From NCBI GenBank assembly GCA_019426215.1, contig CM033401.1, forward strand, positions 10,421,134 to 10,485,133: DNA of 64,000 bases, in the 5' to 3' direction. A program made the translations under genes and the position numbers. The notes under the pieces were generated by a model. That model saw nothing but the letters and a program-made list of their open reading frames with translations, was not told the origin of the DNA and made no database searches. Below are positions 24,089-35,382 of this stretch, one piece after another. This DNA is from Buddleja alternifolia. Taxonomy: Eukaryota; Streptophyta; Magnoliopsida; Lamiales; Scrophulariaceae. The stretch's first letter is position 1. Every line of letters starts with the position of its first letter.

Positions 24089-24255
24089 CGTTTAGTAGGG
24101 GCAGTTCTATGTCACACCGGTATGGTTCCGGTGTGGCATAGACCATTGGATCTCTCAAATAGGGGGGGTATTTACTAAAATACCCACCATCCAATGGTCT
24201 ATGCCACACCGGGACCATTGGTACCGGTGTGGCATAGAATTTTCCGTTTAGTAGG
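24089..24255. mobile_element. Small hairpin miniature element with 11-bp flanking repeat
   Basis: A 145-bp element (24100-24244) is built from inverted halves containing TTCTATG(T/C)CACACCGGT, with a nested second inversion of 'ccggtgtggcatagaccattgga'. It is flanked by the exact direct repeat CGTTTAGTAGG (24089-24099 and 24245-24255). There is no coding content. The duplication length suggests a MULE-type origin. Confidence 0.75.
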
Positions 24256-26685
24256 AAATAGTGACATAGAGTTAAACTGCTTATTTTATCTTAGTTAAGA
24301 ATCTGACCAACTCTTACACAAATTTCTTATATATACACGTGATGTTCATTCATTCATGAAATAAGAGATAATATATACATGCATTTGTACATAACAAACA
24401 ATCTAAACGCTAGGTTGAATTGTACAAGCTTTCAATTTATGAGCACAAGATATTTTTGTTACTATCTTATTGAAAAATGCTCCTTAAAGTTATACTCAAT
24501 CAAGAAACTGTCTTTATGAACTAGTTAACCAAATGAAATAAATTTTAATGATTTAACTAGGATGATTGGGGATGTTATTGTGGACTAAATTCAACAATCT
24601 CGGTGTACTATTAATTATTAATATAGTTGGATGGTATCTTTATTCGCTCAATTTTCCAATACGCCCAAACATATACAAAATGATCCTTACTCATATGACG
24701 AGTATCCAAAATTTGACTCCCCGATCTAGTCTTTTTGCACTTTATTATCTTACATCAACACTCGAGAAGTTCCAGGAATTACGATAATGGTAATAACTTT
24801 GGTTCTTTCGCAATTTGCAAAAGAAAATCCTACTTTAAATCCCAGAAAACAGTATCAATATGACTTCAAGTATATCCACAAAACAAATTGCTCTTCCCCT
24901 TTTTATATATATATTTAGGTTCCAAAATAACGAACACATTTTCTAGAGCTCATTATCACATGGCTTTGCAACTTGTTCGACGTTGTTCAATTTGGAAAAA
25001 TATTTTTAAGTTATAAATCGCATCAGTTTCACGACTAATATAATTCCCATTGGTTTACGAAAAATTATAGTAACAAATCACAAAAAGGAAAAGGAAAAGG
25101 AGAAGGAGAAGGAGAACGAAAAGATATAAAATAATAACTATATTATAAATTGATTAGGTACCGAATAAATCAGATTTGAACTAAAATAACTAAATGTTTC
25201 GTTCTAAAGTTAAAAGTTGTAGGTTTCTGGAGATTATTTTGATTGCAAAATGCTCGTAAAAAATTTGGATTAAGATTAAGAGGTAAAATCTCTCTCTCTC
25301 TCTCAAAAGTCATTTGATAAGATAAGAAACAGCAAAGACACAGGCATGATCAAAACATCCAATGAAAAGGTATTTGTGTTTTTGTATCTTGGCTTGATTT
25401 CAAATATCCTTTATTCCCTAACCTGGGGTACTCTTCTTTTATATATATTGATATTGACAAACAACATTTCATAATGGCTCAACTCAAAAAGCATTTGGAA
25501 ATGTACTTCAATAAATTGGAAAAAAAAAAATTGTGATTGAGTTACTACATGAGGATACATTGGTATTACTTCATTATGTTTATTGGAAAATATATATATT
25601 CCAATAATATCTCAAGAGTTTATCGAAAAAGAGATCAACAATCCATATAACACGTGAAAAATCGTACTAAAATGTACGTAACGCTGGTCACTAAAAATAT
25701 CACAGGGTCGATAAGGTAAAGTTTCTTTCGATATTTGAGTTAATTTTCCACATTCTGATTGCTAAGTAGAATAATTGAGTCAAATTAAACGAATAAATGT
25801 TTGGTGGAATCAGGAATAATAATTGATATAAATAACTTTTAGACCATAAAATTATACAGGAATTCTTATTGCAACCCTTATTACAATATGTATAGTAAAT
25901 GTGTCTTTTTTCTTCTGATATAGTCGGCTGCAAAATCAATTCAAAAGACACGTGTCACTCACTCATATACTTTGCATTACAAAATGCAATAAAAAAAATT
26001 ATAATATAAAATCTCGTTTGATGTATGTAAGATTGTACATATCTGGAGTATTAATCACTCCATCGTAAAATTATATGTTAGGCTCAATCTAATAGTCATA
26101 GTGTCTATCTCTATATATCACATATTAAAATATATTATGTGTGGTTTAAATGCATATTTATGTAAAAAAGATAAATACGAAATATACTCTCAAATTATTG
26201 GACTCGATCTCGCATAAATTACCGACGCCCACTCCATCATAATCATTGCTTAGCATGAAAGGAAAGAAGAGAAGAGGCCAAAAGTGTTGCTTCCCAAGCT
26301 CTAGACACATGATTCGTACAAGTTGTTGGGTAACCAGTGAAAAAGCCCACCACATTGAATCACACGCACCCACCACTTGAGTCCTTTCACGCTCTTCCTA
26401 CACCCTGGATCACTCACCTGTCGCAATCACAGCGACTTTTTGTAGTGGATAACTCCCCTCTCCTATTGAATTTCACCATTCTTCTCACACAATTTTAAAC
26501 CTTTTACCTTAAGGTAATCTTAAAGGTTAAAACCAACCAATTGGGCAAGTTGATTAATTTGTGGATGTGACATTTAAGCCTCAACTTGTTAGAATGTTTT
26601 AATTTTGTTTTTAGGTATTTTGGAAAATTCTTCTTAAAATCTATTTTGTCTTGCAAATAAGAATTGACATTTATTCCTCAACCCA
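24256..26685. other. Intergenic DNA, no gene seen
   Basis: AT-rich; the frames at 24566-24787, 25700-25951 and 26158-26376 have no recognisable domain. A (GA)-rich stretch is at 25086-25117 and a CT microsatellite at 25290-25307. Confidence 0.5.
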
Positions 26686-28208
26686 GGGTTTTTTATTAGA
26701 ATAATACAGAAAAAATAAAATAAAATTCAAAATAATATAATTTTGAAAGAGTTATATGGCAAGCCGTCTTCTAATTAGAAGACGGCATATACCGTGTTGT
26801 CTTCAAACAATTTTATTTATTTTAATTTAAGGAAAATTGAAGACGACATGATACGGATTAATATTTTTTTCCTTGTTTCCGACTTTTTTTCTCTCTTTTT
26901 CGTGTATTTTTAGGTTTCGACTTGAACATAAAAATTGTAGATTTTCATATAAACTTTGTAACCCCACACAAGAATGAGATCATTTCGATGCCCGATTGAA
27001 AAAATACGACAAAGCAAAAGAGCAACATTTGAGCATTTTTTAAAGAAAATAATGACTTTTTCCTTATTTACAGCTTTGTTTTCTCCCTTTTTCGTGTATT
27101 TTTAGGTTTCGACTTGAACATATAAATTGTAGTCTTTCATATAAATTTTGTAATGTCACAAGAATGGGATCATTTCAATGCCCGTTTGAAGAAATACGAC
27201 AAAGCAAAAGAACAACATTTGAGCATTTTCTTAAAGAAAATAATAATTTTTTCCTTATTTAAGGCTCAATTTTCTCCTTTTTTCGTGCATTTTTAGGTTT
27301 CGACTAGAACAAATAATTGTAAACTTTCATATCAACTTTGTAACGCCACAAGAATGAGATCATTTCGGTGTCCGGTTGAAGAAATACGATAAAGCAACAT
27401 TTGAGGATTTTTTTAAAAAGAAAATAACTTTTTTCCTTATTTTTGGCTCATTTTTCTCCATTTTTCGTGCATTTTTAGGTTTCGACTTGAACATATAAAT
27501 TGTAGACTTCATATAAACTTTGTAACGCCACAAGAATGGGATCATCTCAATTCCCGGTTGAAGAAATACGGTAAAGCAACATTTGAGCATTTTTTAGAAA
27601 AAAATAATAATTTTTTCCTTGTTTTTGGCTCACTTTTCTCCCTTTTTCATGCATTTTTAGGTTTCGACTTATACATATAAATTGTAGACTTTTTCATTTT
27701 AAAAATAATGTTGTTTCATTGTACTTCTTCAACCGGGCATCGAAATGATCCCATTCTTATGGCGTTACAAAGTTTATATGAAAGTCTACAATTTATATGT
27801 TCAAGCCGAAATCTAAAAATGCACGAAAAAGGGAGAAAAATGAGCCGGAAACAAGAAAAAAGTCATTAATTTCTTTTAAAAAATGCTCAAATGTTGTTTT
27901 ATCGTATTTCTTCAACCGGGCATCGAAATGATCTCATTCTTCTGGATTTACAAAATTTATATGAAAGTCTACAATTTATATGTTCGAGTCGAAACCTAAA
28001 AATGCACGAAAAAGGGAGAAAAATGAGCCGGAAACAAGAAAAAAACTGTTAATCCGTAATTAAAAAAAAGAAAAAAAAATTGAAGACGACATGTATGTCA
28101 TCTTCAATTTTCCTTAAATTAAAATAAAATAAAATCTTCTAATTAGTTCAAAATTATATTATTTTCAGATTTTTTTATTTTTTCTATATTATTCTAATAA
28201 AAAACCCC
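26686..28208. mobile_element. Fold-back element with internal 182-192 bp tandem units
   Basis: The outer arms are inverted: GGGTTTTTTATTAGAATAAT on the left and the same word on the inverted right end (28208 leftward). Both then run through 'aaaataatataattttga', 'ttttaatttaaggaaaattgaaga.gaca' and 'acggattaa'. Inside are five forward units containing TAGGTTTCGACTTGAACATA-type sequence at 26911, 27103, 27294, 27476 and 27658 (periods 192, 191, 182, 182), then two inverted units (about 27,700-28,040). No ORF is credible, and no clear target duplication was found. Confidence 0.8.
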
Positions 28209-28249
28209 AACTTCCACTAACATTACAATAAAAACTAATATATTAATAA

Positions 28250-28581
28250 CAAAATTAAAGTGACAATGTTAAAATCGTAACTAGATATATATAGTGAGTG
28301 ACAAAAAGTTTATTTTCTTACAGTGATAATTTTTAGTGACAAGTGTTTATTAAAGTTATCACTATTGACAATTAGTGAGACTTGTTTAGTGACAACTATT
28401 TGTTGTCACTATAGGTATATCACTAATTGTTAATAATGACAACAACTTTACTTGTCACTAATTATCTAGAATGATAACTTCTATATAAATCTTGTCATTA
28501 CATAAATTATAATTAGTGACAACAATATTGATATTACCACCTGATATTTTGTTACTAATGTCTCATTTTTTTTGTTGTGTA
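28250..28581. mobile_element. CACTA-like element fragment with GTGACAA repeats, copy B
   Basis: Homologous to copy A at 20575-20965 along most of its length, with the same alternating GTGACAA/TTGTCAC words. It ends CATTTTTTTTGTTGTG at 28566-28581, close to the TTTTTGTAGTG terminus of CACTA elements. The left terminus is not seen and there is no transposase. Confidence 0.45.
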
Positions 28582-29520
28582 ATGTATGCCTGTGTATTAT
28601 AAAAATTAGAGGTCTAGCTGATGCAGCGAAGCTGAGATCCTAGGGCATCATTTTAATCTCACAAATCTGGGTTTTTGTTTAGTTTTATAAAAACTATTAG
28701 TTAATTATAGATTATTACTCATTATTAAACATTTTTGCTGATTGATATACGTGATAATGATATATTAAATCGTCGCACTCAAAATAATATTAAAGACTTT
28801 TTTCTAAATCTTATTTGTCTTGAATTACATGACAAATGCAATAATATTTACCGTACGTGTAACTGATTCCTACATTTACTCGTGTAAATACGTAATTTCA
28901 TACTTAGAATTTGATTGTTTTTGAGAAATCCTGGAGAGCCGAGGTCAGAATATGTTAAATACATGAAAGTGATTAACGTTTATTCTATCATAAAATAGGT
29001 CAGTACGAGAAAATGACGAGAAAATTTATATATAGGTATAAATAAGATTGTATATGATTTAAGGCAATATACTTCAAACATGGAAAAACTGAGATTATTA
29101 TTAAACGCCTTTGATTTTCTTTTTTGCCGTAAGGTTGGAAGAGACAAATACAACGGAATTTTGTAACATATAACAAATTAACCACTAAATTATAAAATAG
29201 AATTAAATTATCTATCTCATTTTTCATTGTGAAATATAAAAGAAAAACAATATTTATACCTGGAGTCTTCATATGTCATTTTATTCCGTCTTTCAGATGT
29301 TTTATTTAAATTTTTATTTTCTCTTTCAAATAAAATTATTAATCTCTTGAAAAATAATTTGTGCTTTTTCACATAACAGTTGTGATTGTTTGGTCTTTAA
29401 ATTTTTATTTATTTAAGATTAACGACTTTGAAGGAATGCCATGACTTAATTAGTTTTTAGTTACATTGCTAAAGACAGTCCATTTTACATTTGTTCTTGA
29501 ATGAAACTTATATTTAAACA
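28582..29520. other. Intergenic DNA, no gene seen
   Basis: The minus-strand frame at 29000-29272 is hydrophobic and low-complexity, without a family resemblance. Confidence 0.5.
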
Positions 29521-29522
29521 AA

Positions 29523-30352
29523 GGGAGTTGATAAAAGCACTCCGCATTTTGTTAAAGACACTCAATATTCTTTTTAAATTAACTAAGTTGACTATAATGC
29601 TCCTCAATATATCATATAGTACTCTTATTAATATTAAAAGGTGAACTTAATAATCCCTACTAAACAAATTTCGAAGAATATATTTTAATTCTTTTTTGTG
29701 AAAATAATACCAAATAAAATTACGTTTTCCCTCAAGCATCCTTTTGGAAATACCTACTTTTCATTAGTGCAATAAGACTAATCATCTTGCCTTGGATATT
29801 AAACATGGATATGATTTTATCGAACTCGTAAATGATACGTGTTGCTCATTTGCTCCATAGTACATAAAAGAATTTCTTTTTTGAATATTGAAAACTAATC
29901 TAACATCAAATGCCTAAAACCTACAAAAGAGTAAACATAATTGTCAGATCATATTACACTGAGTTAGTATGGTTGAACTCAATATGTCCACCTAGAATAA
30001 TAGCCAACGTTATTTTTTGTTAAATTTAATTAAAAATGAATTGTCAATTTTATCCAAGATAAAATAACATTTATCCTAATTTGATTCTAAATAAATAAGT
30101 AAAGTTTTAGTCATATCTACGAACTTTTTTTTTTACTTATTATTTACTGTAATTATCCGTCACTTTTAAAATTTAAAATTAGAAACTATCAAGTTTTGAA
30201 TACTTATTCTACATTTAGTTAGCAAAGTGGTATAAAATTAGTTTGTTGAACAAAATGATAAGAGTTATCTTAATAGGGCATTTTGTCCATATGGTGAAAT
30301 TTAAATAAAAGTGGAATGCCTCTAACAAAATATGGAGTGTCTTTATTAACTT
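29523..30352. mobile_element. Possible fold-back miniature element
   Basis: The left arm 'gggagttgataaaagcactccgcattttgttaaagacactc' resembles the inverted right end 'aggaagttaataaagacactccatattttgttagaggcattcc', about 70% by eye over roughly 90 bases. No target duplication is clear, so the boundaries are approximate. Confidence 0.45.
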
Positions 30353-30399
30353 CCTTATTATCATTATTTTTTAATGAATCAGTTACATAATATATCATT

Positions 30400-30545
30400 A
30401 AAAATAATTTAAAATCAACTAATAACTATTACAATCATCTAACAACTACTATGAAAGTAGTTAAATGGCCACACACATGTAGGAGTTGAACACAAGACCT
30501 CTATAATCTCGAGGCCACGATTTTACCAGTAGAACTAGGCTTCGT
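30400..30545 (-). repeat. SINE-like tRNA-derived sequence
   Basis: On the minus strand TAGTTCTACTGGTAA (A-box-like) is followed by TGTTCAACTCC (B-box-like), then the tail shared with 21600-21775 ('gtagttgttag.tgattgtaatagttattagtt'). Confidence 0.5.
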
Positions 30546-30551
30546 CGGCAT

Positions 30552-32430
30552 GTGTCAATGAGTTATTATTATCCCAATTACCAAAGAAAAAAGTTTATTA
30601 TGATCCCAAATGTTATAGTAGAATGCTATTCTGGGTCATGGCCCAGAACGGATATGCGCAGGCTGGTATGTAGTTTCAATGGCTTAACCAATATTCATGG
30701 GCAAGTGGGCTGGACCAATAGGTATGGCTTGGGCAATGGGCTTTTAATTTTTTTCCACAGCTTCATGTATTTAAATTGGAAATTAAAAGAGGCTGGTCCT
30801 CTTCTGTTTCCTTAATTTTTCTTTTAATTTTAATGAAATCATACATGATCTTAAATATAAATAAGAATAGTTTCACGTCCCTTCCCATAAGAGGCCTGGA
30901 GCATGTGAGTTCGTTGGACGTGAGATGTATTATTGTATATATTGAGTGCAATTTAAATTGGGCTTCTAAAGATTTGATATCATTTGTCACTTTCTGGATC
31001 GAGTTTGTTTTATGTGAATTGTGCTGTCGGACCAATTGAATATGGCTCTCAAACAACCATTCAAACCAATATCAGTTGTTTGTATATACTTCGTACACCA
31101 CATTTTTGTGTGGTATCATTCCCTTATATATACATACATATATATATATATTTAATTCATTGTACTTGTAACATTATTCATCCCAATACAACTCTACACT
31201 CATATCTCTCTCTCTCTCTTATTATACTTGAATTCACACCAACTAAATTAACAAACAAGTCATTTTTGTCCATCACCTTTCAATTACAATCACTCATTTA
31301 TAATAAATTGTACATAAAATTTAACCAATAAATAGCCTCATTACTTAAAGTTTCGAGTTCCTACACCTAAAAATGACCCACACACGTAAAATAAATAAAT
31401 GATATATATATAATTGGAGTACAAGTTCAGATCTCCTCTGAGACTTGGTCAATGGTAACTTCAAATCGGTGATACTTTGTAGCTCCAGGGAGTCCAACTC
31501 TCGGGAGCTTCCAAGTATGACCCACTAACGAAAAAAGAAAACAAATACAAAAATGACCTGATTTGACTTGTGAAATTAACATTTACATCAAATTAAATTT
31601 AGAGTAAATTACAAAAAGTCCCCCGCACTTTAGTGTAAATTACTCAAAAATCCAGTTAAGTCTTGTAATTACACAAACCTCCCCTGTCAGAGCGTGAACC
31701 CTTACAAAAACACGCCATGGGATTTTTTTCGACCCAAAAAACGCTGATGTCATCCAAAAAATACCTATTTAACCCTATTTTGCCCTGGCGTTGACTCAGA
31801 CCAATTTTGGTCAATTTTCTTATGACGATAATATCCCTAGGGAGTGTACTTGTAATTAGGTAACACTGAAGGGGGTGTTTCTGTAAGAAAACACTAACTA
31901 GCTACTATTGTTCCAAATAAAAAAAAATGGAATTAATGGAACAAGTAATAAATAATCAATTTTAATTATCTAAAACATTCGAATAATTAGTTAAGTAACG
32001 AGATAATTATTATTTGATAAGTTTAACTATTCAAATAATAAACTAATTATCTAAATAATCAATTAAGTAATTTTGTGTTGAATGGTGCTAATTAAATTAT
32101 CTAAGTAACTTGAATTTTTTTATTTGAATTATGTTAATTTGTTTAGGCGATAATTATTGCGTTATATTCATTTGTTCATTTTGTTATTTGATAAGTTTAA
32201 CCATTGTGTTAATTTGTTTAGGCGATAAATCTAGGTCGGTTTCTTCATTCTGTTATATTCATTTGTTCATTTTTTACTTATTGCATTATATCAATTTCTT
32301 CAACTTTCTGTTTTACTTTTGGTTTCAGGGTTTTGTCTGTTCTAATGTTCTAATTATTAGTCTTTAGTCCTTCTACAACTCTTGATATGTATCTGCTGTG
32401 TAGATTCTATACTTCTTAGTTACCAATTAT
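30552..32430. other. Intergenic DNA and possible upstream part of a copia LTR
   Basis: No gene is supported. A CT microsatellite lies at about 31204-31218. A stretch at 31590-31910 reads like a dispersed repeat ('gagtaaattacaaaaagtcccc'). A 'gttaatttgtttaggcgata' word occurs twice about 78 bases apart (about 32130 and 32207). The part just before 32434 may be the U3 side of the copia-2 LTR, but no second LTR remains to define it. Confidence 0.4.
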
Positions 32431-32921
32431 AATCAGGGGCGGACGGAAGTGTACGCAAGGAGGGCAGTGCCCCCACTGAAATTCTTGTTTTTTTCTTTTT
32501 TATATACAAAATTTTTAATTTTAATTTATTAATTGCATTAATGCCCCCACTCAAAATTATTAAGTGCCCCCCCCCTCAATTTTGAAAGTATTAAATGCCC
32601 TCCTTTAATTTTGAAAAATTAATTTTTTACCTTACAAAATTTTTTATATTTGAATTTCGCCCTCCCTCAAAATCGAAAAATATCACGTTTTCTCCCTTTA
32701 CTTTGAGTTCACCCCCCAAAACCCAAAATTCTGACTATAACAAAAGAAGTATAAAAGTATAAATTATGTCAAAAAGTTGTAATTGAACCTAATTAGTTAT
32801 TATATTTTCCCCCATAAATATAGCGTACCGTACCGCTGGGGGCAAGCCCCCCACACTCCCCTCGGTAAAATTCCTAGTGCCGCCACTGAGCTTAGTTCCT
32901 GGATCCGCCACTGATTGTAAT
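32426..32921. mobile_element. Non-autonomous hAT-type transposon, copy 2, inside the copia-2 LTR
   Basis: The 480-bp element at 32434-32913 begins CAGGGGCGGACGG and ends ATCCGCCACTG, the typical dTph1-like hAT terminus. The flanking 8-mers ATTATAAT (32426-32433) and ATTGTAAT (32914-32921) match at 7 of 8. The interior is poly-C/TCAAAA text like copy 1 at 9421-10254, with the same GCGTACCGTACCGC word about 90 bases from the right end. There is no transposase. It sits about 100 bases before the copia-2 primer site, so it inserted into that LTR. Confidence 0.82.
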
Positions 32922-33018
32922 TAGAATATCTCTATAGGTTTGGACTCTCTCCTCTATATTCATTGTACTGTGTATTGATCAAGTGGGTTGAATAGAATCA
33001 TAGTTCCAAGTAATGATA

Positions 33019-33033
33019 TGGTATCAGAGCCAG
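33019..33033 (+). promoter_or_regulatory. tRNA-Met primer-binding site of copia-2
   Basis: TGGTATCAGAGCCAG matches the complement of the 3' end of plant initiator tRNA-Met, the usual primer of copia elements. The LTR end just upstream is not defined by a clean CA. Confidence 0.85.
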
Positions 33034-33119
33034 CTATTTCATTCGCTGTGGACACAGCTGATTCGCCCACTACCATAACTCCACCTCCACCGGCAGCAAC
33101 CCCCCATCTCTTAACCCCC

Positions 33120-34085
33120 TCACACAAATTCACCATTTTTTATCCATCAAACTTTCCCCTACCAACTTCCTTCTCTGGCGCACTCAAATACTACCTTTGC
33201 TTAAGGGCCTCCGCTTCTACAGCTTTATTGATGGCTCTCACTCGCCACCACCCACTCATCATCTTGACTCCACCACCAATACCCTCGTTCCTAATCATGC
33301 CTTTGCTCAATGGGAACAACAAGACAATCTGCTCATGAGCGCCCTTATAAATTCACTTACATAAAGAGGTTGTTCGATTAGTGATCGGCGCCTCTACTTC
33401 CCATCAAATCTGGACGACACTTGAACGTTCGTTTGCATCACCGTCCCAGGCACGTATTATGCAACTTCGATGTCAATTACAAAACCTTAAGCAAGGTGAT
33501 TCCTCCATTCAAGTTTATCTTCAGCAAGCCAAGTTAATCTCTGATGAATTAGCCGCTGCCGGGCAACCCCTTGATCCAACCGACTTTAATCTCCATATTT
33601 TCAATGGCCTTCGTTCATAATTCTGTGATTCCGTCACAACCTTAACAGCCCGTGCCTATCCTCTATCCTATTCTGACCTTTTAAGTTTTCTTCTCACTCA
33701 AGAATTTCTCCAAGAAGATTATTTATCCACCCTCAACATAAACACTACCCCTAATTCGTCCAAACAGGAACCTCCAGCCAACTCCGTTCAGCGCACTCAA
33801 TATCACAACCCTCGAGGTGGTCCCAATAACTCTGGATACCGAGGTCGTGGCTGTCGGGGACGTGGCCGAGGCGGTCGTGGTGGTGGTCGTCCCTACTCTA
33901 ACCCATACCAACAATTTCCGTCATATCCTCCATCCCATGCATACTCAAATAACCAATCCTATCCACCTCCTCCACACAATTACTCACCTCCATCACCTTA
34001 TCCTCAATCTCTTCCACCGTACCCTTCCTCACAACCGTATCCACCAACAGCCAACTTCACATGTTCGTCTTCCTCTACTTCGGTA
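33120..34085 (+). pseudogene. copia-2 gag
   Basis: UBN2-type (retrotran_gag) capsid gene. The best piece is 33381-33620: IWTTLERSFASPSQARIMQLRCQLQNLKQG then YLQQAKLISDELAAAG and FNLHIFNGL. The N-terminal part (about 33150-33360) is split between frames, with a stop before the UBN2 piece, and a stop follows GLRS at 33618-33620. Downstream come YPLSYSDLLSFLLTQE and a Gly/Arg-rich basic region (33810-33900), then a Pro/Tyr-rich stretch. No CCHC knuckle is seen, as in some copia gags. Confidence 0.78.
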
Positions 34086-34086
34086 A

Positions 34087-35055
34087 ATTGGTTCCCCGAC
34101 ACTAGTGCTACACATCATGTTGCTCCCGACACGTCAACGTTTCACTCATCCCTTCCATATCACGGACCAGACCAACTTCTTGTTGGTAAGAGTAATGGTT
34201 TGCCTATCCAGCACACATGTTCCTCTTCTATTCATACTAACTCTGTCTCTCTTAAATTTAATAGCATTCTACATGTCCTTGCTATCTCCAAACTTCTTCT
34301 CTATGTCCAAAAATTTTGTGCTGATAATGATGTATTTTTTGAATTTCACCAATCTTTTTTTCTTGTGAAGGATTGGAATTCCAAGAGAGTTCTTCTTACC
34401 GGACCGAGCATTGACGGTCTTTACTCACTTTTGTCTCGCGATCACCCGGTTCCCTCTGTCTCTCTTGCTGTTCGGGCTCCCGCTACTATCTGGCACCAAC
34501 GCTTAGGACATCCGCACTCTCTTATTCTTGGTCAAATTCTATCCCAACATAGTCTGCCGTGTTCTTCTACTTTAAAAGAGTCCTTTTGTCAAGCTTGGCA
34601 AGTCGTCTAGATTACATCTTCCCCCTACTCTCTCTAGAAGTAGTTATGTTTTGCAACTTATTTTTACGGATGTCTGGGGTCCCTCGCCCTACTTGTCGTC
34701 TAAGGGCCACAAATATTTTTTTATTTTCGTTGATGATTATTCTAAGTATATTTGGTTTTATCCCTTGTTTAACAAATCTGATGTCTTCTCTATCTTTCAA
34801 AAGTTAGTTGAAAATCAATTTAATGCTAAAATAAAATTTGTTCAAACGGATGGTGGGGGTGAATATCACAAACTTCACTCGTATTTTAATTCTCAAGGAA
34901 TTAGTCATCGTATTACATGCCCACATACGCATACGCAAAATGGCAGTGTTGAGCGTCGCCATCACCACATTATTGAAACGGGCCTTACATTACTTGCACA
35001 TCCGCCGTACCTCATTGTTTCTGGCACTTTGCTTTTGAAACTGCTGTTTGTTTAA
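34087..35055 (+). pseudogene. copia-2 protease and integrase
   Basis: The protease starts NWFPDTSATHHV. The family motif is D-(S/T)-G-A, and here the Gly is Ser (codon AGT at 34104-34106), likely harmful. The GAG-pre-integrase block reads IWHQRLGHPHS (about 34490-34522), followed by a stop after WQVV (34608-34610). The integrase core is in the next frame: FTDVWGPSPYLSS, FVQTDGGGEYHKL and NGSVERRHHHIIETG keep all three acidic residues (D, D, E). A stop at 35053-35055 and further frame changes separate it from the FGCLCFPFLRPYN...FLGYS block at 35141-35230. Confidence 0.82.
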
Positions 35056-35382
35056 TAAATCGGTTGCCATCTAATGTCACTTGCAACTTCAGTCCGTACA
35101 AACTTCTTCATAAAACTAATCCAGATTATAATTTTTAAAAGTGTTCGGTTGTCTCTGTTTTCCTTTTCTTCGCCCTTACAATAATCACAAAATTGACTTT
35201 CGGTCCAAACCTTGTGTGTTTTTAGGTTATAGTCCTTCTCATCATAGGTATCGATGCTACGATAGTGACTCTACACGCCTATACATTGCTCGACATGTTC
35301 GGTTCGATGAACTCTCTTTCCCGTTCCGAAATCCACCCATTACCGGCACCCCGCCCTCTAGTTGAACTTCCACCTCTAGTAC

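Noticed and set aside
26440..26449. TTTTTGTAGTG-like CACTA terminus
   Set aside because: No partner terminus, subterminal repeats or target duplication were found around it; ten bases can occur by chance.
27360..27590. A 76-residue minus-strand frame
   Set aside because: It lies wholly inside the fold-back tandem units and recurs in altered form in neighbouring units.
30763..31331. Overlapping frames of 87-115 residues
   Set aside because: Low-complexity, on both strands, with no homology I can recognise; they include TA and CT microsatellites.
32100..33018. A fully delimited copia-2 5' LTR
   Set aside because: No second LTR survives and no clean TG/CA ends are visible, so only the U5 side between the hAT element and the primer site is inferred.
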